DNA of 11,128 nucleotides, taken from assembly GCA_020852775.1 (NCBI GenBank), contig JADZAD010000214.1, positions 1 through 11,128 on the forward strand. The letters are read 5' to 3'. The number at the start of each line of letters is the position of its first letter. The first letter of the stretch is position 1. The notes under the pieces are model-generated. The model worked only from the letters and a program-made list of their open reading frames with translations, did no database searches and was not told where the DNA came from. The position numbers were made by a program, and so were the translations under genes. Source of the stretch: Anaerolineae bacterium. GTDB taxonomy: Bacteria > Chloroflexota > Anaerolineae > Aggregatilineales > UBA3940. This document shows, piece after piece, positions 1-6,104 of the stretch.

Positions 1-213
1 ACCGTGTCGCCGGGGCTGATCTGGCGTGAGGGCATTGAGCAGGGCTATCCGGACGGCGTCGTGCGCTGGCAGAAGAACGCCGCGCTGGTGCGGCTGGGCA
101 TGCCGGAGGATATCGGCGACGCCTGCCTGTTCCTCGCCTCGCCCGCCGCGCGCTGGATCACGGGCGTGAATCTGCGCGTCGATGGCGGTGTGATGACCCA
201 CCAGATCTACTGA
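1..213 (+). CDS. Short-chain dehydrogenase/reductase, C-terminal part (5' truncated by window edge)
   Basis: The reading frame is open from base 1 and stops with TGA at 211-213, so only the last 70 residues are present. They match the C-terminal third of classical NAD(P)-dependent short-chain dehydrogenases/reductases. A V-S-P-G segment follows the lost catalytic Tyr/Lys region. Then comes the R-L-G-M-P-E-D-I-G-D segment that starts the penultimate helix, F-L-A-S-P-A-A-R-W-I-T-G, and the closing V-D-G-G strand. The Rossmann nucleotide-binding motif and the catalytic YxxxK lie outside the window, so the substrate cannot be told; FabG-like and sugar or alcohol dehydrogenases share this ending. 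A terminator follows about 60 bases later, so this is probably the last gene of its transcript. The GTG at 4 is only an internal valine codon. Confidence 0.9.
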   Translation, partial: TVSPGLIWREGIEQGYPDGVVRWQKNAALVRLGMPEDIGDACLFLASPAARWITGVNLRVDGGVMTHQIY

Positions 214-274
214 ATCGGCCCAGCTGGCCCCGGCAGAATAACTCTCACCAGCCAGAATACAGCACATAATGATA

Positions 275-307
275 GAGGGAGCCAGGTGCTCCCTCGTTTG
301 CTTTCTG
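275..307 (+). terminator. Intrinsic terminator after the SDR gene
   Basis: A perfect 8-bp stem (GAGGGAGC at 275-282, GCTCCCTC at 288-295) has a 5-base loop and is followed by T-rich sequence (GTTTGCTTTC). It sits about 60 bases after the SDR stop codon. Confidence 0.75.
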
Positions 308-649
308 CCGCACCGCGTAATACCACTGCGAGGCTGTGGGCGCCAGCAGCCAGACACCTGCCTCCGTCTGCCTAAGCAAACGCTTATCTCAAGATAAGCA
401 ATAAGCAGATGTGCCCCGCCCCGCGTTCTGATACGCTGGAATCGGATCAGGTACGTACCTTTCTGGTTATGCCTTCCGGTAGCCATGGCCGTTGGCCGGG
501 TGCGCCGGGGCATATCCCCAATTGCCGGAGAGCAGGCAAAGGCAGACCGTGCGATCGGCCGTCTTGCAGACCTGATGGCCTTTCCTGACGGTAACCAGCC
601 CTTCCCGTATTCACCGACAATATCGCCATCTGAAGGAGATTGCCCTACT
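308..649 (+). promoter_or_regulatory. Gene-free leader with several inverted repeats upstream of the lipoprotein gene
   Basis: About 340 bases without a supported gene. Dyads seen: TAAGC/GCTTA at 373-386; GCTTATCT-CA-AGATAAGC at 382-399, sharing an arm with the first and followed by another ATAAGC at 401-406; a perfect 12-bp palindrome AGGTACGTACCT at 449-460; and a short GGGG/CCCC hairpin near 508-520. The overlapping TAAGC elements look like an operator or an RNA fold ahead of the lipoprotein gene. No convincing -35/-10 pair was found. The frame open from 485 is in phase with the lipoprotein but probably untranslated, because the signal peptide begins at 650. Confidence 0.4.
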
Positions 650-652
650 ATG
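633..652 (+). promoter_or_regulatory. Ribosome binding site that fixes the lipoprotein start
   Basis: AAGGAGA at 633-639 lies 10 bases before the ATG at 650. The in-frame ATG at 485 lacks such a site and would bury the signal peptide behind 55 residues. Confidence 0.8.
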
Positions 653-3157
653 TCCAGAAAGAGTCATCCCACCAGAAGCCTGTCACCAGAGCGACTACTC
701 AGCCTGGCCTTTATCGTACTGCTTCTGACTGCCCTGAGCGCCTGCGGAAGTGTTCCGGCAGGCACGGAAGCAGCCCCCGCAGCGGGCGAAGCGGCCGTAG
801 CAGAGCAGGCCGCCCAGACTGAAGCGGCGGGCCCACCACGCAGCGTTGCCTTCCCAGCGCTGACCGTCTCCAACACCACGGGCGCGGACGTGTGCGAGCT
901 ATATATCAGCCTGAGCACATCCACTTCCTGGGGAAGTAGTCTGATCAATGCCCCGCTGACTGCAGGCGCCGGACTGGCAGTTGAGGATATCCCGGCAGGA
1001 ACTTATGATGCGATGGCAATGGACTGCGCCGGTGAGACGGTAGACGAGCAATTTGGGGTTTCCCTTGGCGATTCGCCCGCAGTCTGGGAGATTGGCAACG
1101 TGGTATACCCGGGCGGTGTGATGGCAGGAAGCACGGAGCCACAATCGCCGCCTCCGGCACCGGCCAGCCCTCCGGCTGGCGGTAGCTTCAGCCCGGCGTC
1201 CAATGGTTTCAGCTTCCCGAACTACGGTGGAGAGTATCCTGCGGGAAACCTGACGATCCAGGCCCTCTGGAACGTCTACGGTGACGCTGTCTGTGCCAGT
1301 GGGTCAGGCGCGAGCTGTGTTCCCACCCCACAGGCACAGGCGTATATGGCCCAACTGAACAGCGACATGAACGGCGGACACTGTGCCGGTTTCAGTCTGC
1401 TGGCGATGCGGCTGTACACGGGCGATGAAAACCCGGCTACTCTGGAGGGTGGCGTGGGCAGCGCCTATGGCCTCACCCAGAGTGTTCCCGTGATGCAGCG
1501 CATTGCACAGGAGTTCACCTGGCAGTACACCGAAGAGGCCTACGCCGGGACCGTCAACGGTACGCCCGCGGAGATCATCCAGAAACTCCAGGCAAACGGC
1601 TTCCCTGCTGATATCGGCATCTACTCGGATCAAGGTGGCCATGCCGTCACCGCCTATGCCGTCGAAGACCGGGGTGGTGGTATCTTCTATATCTGGGTCT
1701 ATGACAACAACTGGCCCGGAGAGGAGAAATTCATTGAGGTCAACGTCAACGCCAACACCTGGACGTACTCACTGGCAGCGCTCAACCCCACTGAAGACTC
1801 CGGGCCATGGACAGGTAATGCTTCTACATTCTCACTGAACTTCATTCCTTACCAGGTCTACCAGCAGCAGCCGTCATGTTCGTTCTGTGCCGCATCAGCC
1901 AGCAGTGATGTCCGGCTGGCGCGTCCTGCAACCGGTGGGCTCAACTATGCCGGGACGACCCTGATGATTGCGGCTCGCGGTGCCAGTGTCCGGGCAACCA
2001 ACTCCGCAGGACAAAGCACCGGGATGGTGCAGGGCCAGTCTGTCAATGAGATCACGGGCAGCCGGGTGCTCAGGGTGCGCGGCCTGCTGTATAACGACAA
2101 TGAAGTGCTGATCGTCCCGAACGACGAGCAGGTGCAGGTCAACTTTGAACCTGTCACCAGTAAGCCAGTCGAGGATGGCTCTGTGCGGCTGATCAGCGAG
2201 CAGTTCTCCGCTGATGTTCAGAACCTCAACTTCGGTGGGACGCCAGAAAGCCCGGCCCCCAGCCCGGATGGGCAGTTCCCGGATTCCATAAGTGTTGATC
2301 CTGAGCAACGCAGCCTCCAGATCAACACTGAGAGCCCACAGTCACCGCAGATTGCGGTCGGTTTTGAGCAGAACGGTAGCTACTACAGTTCGACCCTCGT
2401 CGGGGGGGAACTCGGCCCCGGCCAGAGCCTTGATCTGAGCGCCAATCCGGAAACCGGCCAGATGCAAATCACCGGTGAAGGCCTGACCGATAGCAGTTTC
2501 GGTATGGTGATGAACCGGATCAACCCGGACGGAACCACCGATACGTTCGCTACTGACTCACTGCCGGTTGCCTCTGACGGCTCGGTTGCACTTGACTACG
2601 AGGCATGGAGTGGCGAAGGCCCGATGACGATCGAGACCCCGGAGGGCACCGAGGAACTTGAAGACAAAGGCGTGGGCTCGGTGATCAGTATGCTCGACGA
2701 CCCCGGCCAGGGCGTCGAACTGATGAACCAGATTGGCACCTACCTCGACCCTGAAGACGCACAGGGTGCCCTCGAAGCGCTCCAGGGTATGGGGGCGAGC
2801 GACGAAGAGATGGGTGAGAGCCTGGGTGCGCTGGATGGGCTGAGCCAGGAAGAACTGGCCCAGTTGGGTGAGGAACTTGGCTTCTCCTCGGAGGAACTCA
2901 ATTCCCTGCTGAGTGATGACACTGACGGCGGTGATGCCGAGACTGACGGTGCTGGCGCTGACACTGACGGCGGAAGCGACGATGCTGGCGGCGGTGATGC
3001 TGACACTGACGGCGGAAGCGACGACACCGACGGTGGTGGTGACGACATCGGCGGCGGCGACACTGACGGTGGTGGTGACTCTGGCGGAAGCGACGACGCG
3101 GGCGGTGGTGGTGATGACTCTGGCGGTGGAGACGACCCCGGTGGTGGTGATGAATAG
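650..3157 (+). CDS. Large secreted lipoprotein with papain-like Cys/His/Asp domain and Asp/Gly-rich repeat tail
   Basis: The 835-residue product starts with a lipoprotein signal peptide: basic N-terminus, hydrophobic core at about 16-29, and lipobox L-S-A-C with Cys32 as the likely lipidated residue. It should sit on the outer face of the membrane. An Ala/Glu-rich linker leads to a beta-type domain (about 64-150) of a kind I recall from Chloroflexota lipoproteins, then a Pro-rich linker (about 163-177). The next domain (about 190-405) contains G-G-H-C-A-G-F-S with Cys245, G-G-H-A-V with His331, and V-Y-D-N-N-W with Asp352. This Cys-His-Asp/Asn order is that of papain-like or C39-like cysteine peptidases. 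Beta-rich segments follow to about 650, then acidic helices (about 671-754) and a tail of Asp, Gly, Ser and Thr repeats. Peptidase activity is inferred from residue order only; a transglutaminase-like or inactive binding role is possible. It is flanked by terminators, so probably monocistronic. Confidence 0.85.
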   Translation: MSRKSHPTRSLSPERLLSLAFIVLLLTALSACGSVPAGTEAAPAAGEAAVAEQAAQTEAAGPPRSVAFPALTVSNTTGADVCELYISLSTSTSWGSSLINAPLTAGAGLAVEDIPAGTYDAMAMDCAGETVDEQFGVSLGDSPAVWEIGNVVYPGGVMAGSTEPQSPPPAPASPPAGGSFSPASNGFSFPNYGGEYPAGNLTIQALWNVYGDAVCASGSGASCVPTPQAQAYMAQLNSDMNGGHCAGFSLLAMRLYTGDENPATLEGGVGSAYGLTQSVPVMQRIAQEFTWQYTEEAYAGTVNGTPAEIIQKLQANGFPADIGIYSDQGGHAVTAYAVEDRGGGIFYIWVYDNNWPGEEKFIEVNVNANTWTYSLAALNPTEDSGPWTGNASTFSLNFIPYQVYQQQPSCSFCAASASSDVRLARPATGGLNYAGTTLMIAARGASVRATNSAGQSTGMVQGQSVNEITGSRVLRVRGLLYNDNEVLIVPNDEQVQVNFEPVTSKPVEDGSVRLISEQFSADVQNLNFGGTPESPAPSPDGQFPDSISVDPEQRSLQINTESPQSPQIAVGFEQNGSYYSSTLVGGELGPGQSLDLSANPETGQMQITGEGLTDSSFGMVMNRINPDGTTDTFATDSLPVASDGSVALDYEAWSGEGPMTIETPEGTEELEDKGVGSVISMLDDPGQGVELMNQIGTYLDPEDAQGALEALQGMGASDEEMGESLGALDGLSQEELAQLGEELGFSSEELNSLLSDDTDGGDAETDGAGADTDGGSDDAGGGDADTDGGSDDTDGGGDDIGGGDTDGGGDSGGSDDAGGGGDDSGGGDDPGGGDE
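2914..3154 (+). repeat. Asp/Gly-rich low-complexity repeat region inside the lipoprotein gene
   Basis: This stretch codes for about 80 residues made almost only of D, G, S, T and A. A 26-base direct repeat occurs at 2957-2982 and 2999-3024, a period of 42 bases or 14 residues (A-D-T-D-G-G-S-D-D-A-G-G-G-D, then a close copy). Degenerate GGTGGTGAC-type units continue to the stop codon. D-x-D-G-G units resemble calcium-binding loops, but the spacing is irregular, so calcium binding is only a possibility. The repeats also keep other frames open, which creates spurious antisense frames. Confidence 0.85.
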
Positions 3158-3186
3158 CTCTCTGAGCACCGGATAATGCTTACGTC

Positions 3187-3213
3187 GCGGGGGAGCACAT
3201 AGTGCTCCCCCGC
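3187..3213. terminator. 12-bp hairpin between convergent genes, probable bidirectional terminator
   Basis: A perfect 12-bp stem (GCGGGGGAGCAC at 3187-3198, GTGCTCCCCCGC at 3202-3213) with a 3-base loop lies between the lipoprotein stop and the convergent VKOR stop. Neither side has a clear T-run. Position and stability suggest termination or 3'-end protection for both transcripts. Confidence 0.6.
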
Positions 3214-3244
3214 TGCGCATACCGTCCTGTGTCCTTTAAAGCCG

Positions 3245-3724
3245 CTATTCTTCGCCGCCTGCCAGGTGGCTTCGCAGCCGGAGGATTGCCAGTATGAACA
3301 GGGCCGCAACGATCAGTTCGTGAGCCAGGCACCAGACGCAGAAGGCTTTGAGAAGCACCGCCTGCACGTAGATCAGCCAGAGTGAGAACAGCACAGCGAA
3401 CAGGATCGTGGCGAAGAAGATCGTGATGCCGTTATCCTGCAGGAAGGCAATACGGTCCTCAAGGACCAGCAGCGCCAGCAGGAACAGGTTCGCCAGGAAG
3501 CCCAGCACCCCGACCGGTATCCCCATCACTTTGGAGTAACTGCTGTTCTGCACGAGATCGCAGTCGAACCCGCCGACCTCAAGACAGGCAACGGACGAGC
3601 GTGTCAGCTCGGTATAGCTCAGGTAGCCACTGATGCCCAGCGCGCCGATCACCAGCGCAATGCAGGCAATCCGCAGCCAGTCTGTGCGGGGTGAGCCGGA
3701 CATGGTATTCTGTGCAGCAGACAT
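3245..3724 (-). CDS. Vitamin K epoxide reductase (VKOR) family disulfide-generating membrane protein
   Basis: The 159-residue integral membrane protein has four or more hydrophobic segments (about 17-37, 70-88, 100-122, 130-150). It carries the VKOR residue set: loop cysteines Cys47 and Cys55, the Ser/Tyr-rich stretch before G-I-P-V-G-V-L-G at 68-75, and the redox pair C-V-W-C (Cys129, Cys132) in the last helices. Bacterial VKORs pass electrons from thiol partners to quinones and so drive disulfide formation outside the cytoplasm. Many are fused to a thioredoxin domain; this one is not. The start at 3724 is chosen because AAGGA (3733-3737, minus strand) lies 8 bases upstream. The longer frame from 3817 would overlap the divergent thioredoxin-fold gene and adds a polar segment foreign to the family. 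The divergent partner at 3808 could supply the missing redox domain. Confidence 0.93.
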   Translation of the reverse strand: MSAAQNTMSGSPRTDWLRIACIALVIGALGISGYLSYTELTRSSVACLEVGGFDCDLVQNSSYSKVMGIPVGVLGFLANLFLLALLVLEDRIAFLQDNGITIFFATILFAVLFSLWLIYVQAVLLKAFCVWCLAHELIVAALFILAILRLRSHLAGGEE

Positions 3725-3764
3725 TCTTGCCATCCTTCTCGTATCAGAAGAACCCTCGCAGCAG

Positions 3765-3793
3765 AGTATAGCCTGCCCATCCCGTCTTCGGAA
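3765..3793 (-). promoter_or_regulatory. Candidate promoter of the VKOR gene
   Basis: On the minus strand a good -10 box TATACT (3770-3765) lies 17 bases after a poor -35 TTCCGA (3793-3788). This puts the transcript start near 3758, leaving a short leader before the RBS and the ATG at 3724. The -35 overlaps the RBS of the divergent gene. Confidence 0.4.
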
Positions 3794-3807
3794 AGGACAC
3801 CTCTCGC

Positions 3808-4230
3808 GTGATGACAACGCCGCTGCATGACTACGCCGGCTCTGGTGAAGCCCTGTACGCCATCTATGAAGCCTATCAGCCAGAAGCCGCCCTGCTTGCT
3901 GTGATCGCTCGCCGCCTGCCAGAAGCGCATGTCGTGATTGCGATGCGGCACGGCTGCCGTGATTGTGCGCGCAACCTCCCGGCTATGGCGCGCATCGCGG
4001 AGCATCTCCCCGGTTGGAACTGGGAGATATTTGAGGATAGCGACAGCACACGCAAGGCAGCACTTGGCGTCCTCAGGGTGCCGGCCTTCATAATCTATGA
4101 TGCGGACGGTGTTGAGCGCGGACGGATCATAGAAAACCCACTTTCGGGGTCACTGGAGCAGGACCTGCTGATGATAGTGACAGGCGTGAGTCAGGCTTCG
4201 GCGTCAACTGCTCTGCCCACATCCGGGTGA
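3808..4230 (+). CDS. Thioredoxin-fold protein with CxxC (TlpA/thioredoxin-like)
   Basis: The 140-residue product contains G-C-R-D-C (Cys50, Cys53), an active-site CxxC placed as in thioredoxins after a beta strand (H-V-V-I-A-M). Forty residues later R-V-P-A-F-I-I-Y-D gives the cis-proline (Pro92) and the next strand with the usual D-x-D-G turn. A helix of about 45 residues precedes the fold. There is no signal peptide or membrane helix, so it appears cytoplasmic unless another start or route applies. The start is GTG at 3808 or ATG at 3811; AAAGGA (3792-3797) is nearer the GTG. The 3' end overlaps the convergent membrane protein gene by 40 bases. Its divergent neighbour encodes a VKOR without a fused thioredoxin domain, which suggests a redox pair. 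The function beyond thiol/disulfide exchange is not known. Confidence 0.82.
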   Translation: MMTTPLHDYAGSGEALYAIYEAYQPEAALLAVIARRLPEAHVVIAMRHGCRDCARNLPAMARIAEHLPGWNWEIFEDSDSTRKAALGVLRVPAFIIYDADGVERGRIIENPLSGSLEQDLLMIVTGVSQASASTALPTSG

Positions 4231-5258
4231 CGGTTGAACCAGCGCAGTGCGGTAAACCCCAGCACAAAGGGCAACCAGAAGCTGATCCCACGATAAGCCA
4301 GTGTGACTACCGTGGCCTTCTCCGGGGGAACACCCAGCGTGGTCAGTACAACGATCAGCGTCCCCTCGACGAAACCAAGCCCACCCGGGGTAGGTGAGAC
4401 GACGAAGAACAGGATACTTACGCTGTAAGCCGCCACCATTACCCCGAAACTGGCCGGCATGTCAAAGGCGAGCGCAATCACATAGAACGTCAGGATATTC
4501 AGGGCTTCGTTGAGAAAGGCATGAAGCACTGGTGCGGCCAGGTGGCGTGTACCTGCCCGCCGCATGGATTCCATGGCACGGGTCAGGTCAGTGGCGAAGG
4601 TCGTCAACTGGCGCTCACCGACCGGGGCTTTACGCCTGATCCGCCCTGCCACCACCTCAACCCGGCGGCCAATCTGCATCAACACCCGCTCAAGGTAATG
4701 TGGTGCAGTCCAGGCGAGGGCAAAGAGCACGATCATCACCAGGTCTGTCACCAGCATCACGATGGCCGCACTGATCTCGAACCACTGCAGATCGTGCAGG
4801 AAGAAGAGATACAGCAACCCGATCAGCAGAAAGACGCCAAAAGTGCTGTACCACAGGATAGTGTAGATCAGATTGGCGACAAACACGGCCCCGACCGCCA
4901 GGTCACGGCGGCGGGCGAACTGCAGAAACGGCACCCAGCCTGAGAAACCGCCGCTGGGTGCGGCGACCGTCACAAAACGCCGGATGAGATACAGCGGCAG
5001 CATTTCGTGGCGGTGGGAAGGGATATCCAGCAGGCTGTAAATGCTCACATACAGCATGGCCTGGTTATATACTGACAGCGCCAGCACTATCATGCTCGCC
5101 AGCACCAGATACCAGATGCCCTGTTGCAGCACGTCAAAGATATCGAGTAGTTGCCCACGGTAGCGGTAAAGCGCATAAACAAAAGCCGCTACCAGCAGGC
5201 CATACATGATGGTCTGGAAGGTGATAATCGGGCGTTTGCGCTCAGATGCGGAGTCCAC
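4191..5258 (-). CDS. LPG-synthase/UPF0104-type multi-pass membrane protein
   Basis: The 355-residue polytopic protein looks like the lysylphosphatidylglycerol-synthase transmembrane family (UPF0104, as in YbhN, AglD and the MprF flippase domain). Support includes about eight hydrophobic segments, an A-P-S-G-G-F-S-G segment at about residue 100, and the C-terminal signature S-P-T-P-G-G-L-G-F-V-E-G near 290 followed by G-V-P-P and Y-R-G-I-S-F-W-L-P. Members are integral membrane proteins linked to lipid or glycolipid transfer or flipping; the aminoacyl-transferase domain of full MprF is absent. The start is GTG at 5258, directly after the TGA of the upstream gene (5261-5259) with no gap, so translation is probably coupled. 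GGGAG about 10 bases upstream could serve as the RBS. An internal ATG at codon 18 is less likely. Substrate unknown. Confidence 0.88.
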   Translation of the reverse strand: MDSASERKRPIITFQTIMYGLLVAAFVYALYRYRGQLLDIFDVLQQGIWYLVLASMIVLALSVYNQAMLYVSIYSLLDIPSHRHEMLPLYLIRRFVTVAAPSGGFSGWVPFLQFARRRDLAVGAVFVANLIYTILWYSTFGVFLLIGLLYLFFLHDLQWFEISAAIVMLVTDLVMIVLFALAWTAPHYLERVLMQIGRRVEVVAGRIRRKAPVGERQLTTFATDLTRAMESMRRAGTRHLAAPVLHAFLNEALNILTFYVIALAFDMPASFGVMVAAYSVSILFFVVSPTPGGLGFVEGTLIVVLTTLGVPPEKATVVTLAYRGISFWLPFVLGFTALRWFNRHPDVGRAVDAEA

Positions 5259-5987
5259 TCAGTATTTGACTCCCACCAGTTCGACTGCATCGATCTGGTT
5301 GGCTCCGCCTATACTCGCAATCTGGTCGAGCGTGATCATCACTGTGTTTGTCCCGTACTGCGCATCAGCTACCGGGATGGCCTGTGCGAATGGACATTGT
5401 GCAATGGCCTGCGGAATAGCCGAATAAATGACGGCCTGATCGCCGTAAACGTCAGTCAGCGTGATCTGCTCAATGAAGCCGGGGTTGAACGAATGATAGA
5501 CGACTACGGCAGTCGGCCTGACAAGCTGAGCGTAATACAGCGTCAGTGTTCCGGAACCATTCGGGTTGGCGGTTGACCATGCCGAACGGTAGTTGCCGCA
5601 ACCGGGTGTGTTCGGTGGCCCGGCAGCCTGCACCGCGCCCCAGTCCAGCGTGTTCACCTCGGAGTCTGCACGGGCTGAGGCGGCGAACTGACGGATTTCC
5701 TGCTGCCCGAGCAGCGCCAGTGTCGGCGCCGCACTGGTCAGGCGGAGAGCAGGAGGGGTCAGGGTCAGCTCTGCAGCAAGCGACTGGGCAGACAGGTTGG
5801 CGCGCGCGGCGGCAGCGTCCAGCGTGATCTGCGCAACTTCCTGTGAGACAGCGGATTCAGCTGGGCGGGTCAACCCGGTGATGACTACCAGCGCCAGCAC
5901 AGCAAGAACCACTATCGCCCAGAGGTTCTTCGGAAGACGGCGTGCCAGCCGGCGGAATTCACTTAACGGTTGCCTGAAAAGGGACAT
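5259..5987 (-). CDS. Membrane-anchored protein with discoidin-like ectodomain
   Basis: The 242-residue product has a basic N-terminus, one membrane segment (about 22-40) and a large outer domain. An Ala-rich stretch (about 45-100) leads to a beta-rich domain (about 100-190): A-S-A-R-A-D-S-E, D-W-G-A-V-Q-A-A-G-P-P-N-T and Y-H-S-F-N-P-G-F-I-E. This resembles discoidin/F5-8-type galactose-binding-like domains that I recall in many Chloroflexota surface proteins, where the W-x-A-x-Q-A-x-G-x-P-N pattern recurs. Cys130 and Cys198 could form a disulfide, which would fit the nearby VKOR. The ligand is unknown. The start at 5987 is preferred over 6017 because AGG lies 5 bases upstream and a TATACT -10 box (6011-6006) would put the transcript start downstream of 6017. 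It abuts the UPF0104-type gene without a gap, so the two probably act together. Confidence 0.75.
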   Translation of the reverse strand: MSLFRQPLSEFRRLARRLPKNLWAIVVLAVLALVVITGLTRPAESAVSQEVAQITLDAAAARANLSAQSLAAELTLTPPALRLTSAAPTLALLGQQEIRQFAASARADSEVNTLDWGAVQAAGPPNTPGCGNYRSAWSTANPNGSGTLTLYYAQLVRPTAVVVYHSFNPGFIEQITLTDVYGDQAVIYSAIPQAIAQCPFAQAIPVADAQYGTNTVMITLDQIASIGGANQIDAVELVGVKY

Positions 5988-6005
5988 GCTTACCTGCCGT
6001 CGAGC

Positions 6006-6011
6006 AGTATA
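6006..6011 (-). promoter_or_regulatory. Candidate -10 box for the discoidin-like/UPF0104 unit
   Basis: TATACT on the minus strand, about 19 bases before the chosen ATG. No good -35 is present, so it would need an activator or another contact. The rpoD terminator upstream means this unit needs its own promoter. Confidence 0.35.
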
Positions 6012-6049
6012 GCCCATTCCGGCGGCGGCGTGCTACCTTTGGCGGGCAG

Positions 6050-6084
6050 AACAAAACAGCCGGAGTGGGGCAACTCCGGCTGTT
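6050..6084 (-). terminator. Intrinsic terminator of rpoD
   Basis: A perfect 12-bp stem (6055-6066 with 6073-6084) and a 6-base loop; on the minus strand the stem runs into GTTTTGTTC. It begins about 20 bases after the rpoD stop codon. Confidence 0.88.
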
Positions 6085-6104
6085 CGTGATCTGTCTGGAA
6101 TGAC

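Noticed and set aside
485..649. N-terminal extension of the lipoprotein from the ATG at 485
   Set aside because: No RBS before 485, a strong RBS before 650, and the extension would put 55 polar residues before a clear signal peptide and lipobox.
2558..3309. Long antisense open frames opposite the lipoprotein 3' end
   Set aside because: They are Ser/Pro- or Thr/Val-rich translations of the Asp/Gly repeat, a by-product of repeat composition, with no RBS or domain.
3725..3817. Longer VKOR start at 3817
   Set aside because: It overlaps the start of the divergent gene, lacks an RBS, and adds sequence foreign to the family; AAGGA supports 3724.
3649..4005. Antisense frame across the VKOR 5' end and the thioredoxin-fold gene
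   Set aside because: It covers two well-supported genes in other frames and resembles no family.
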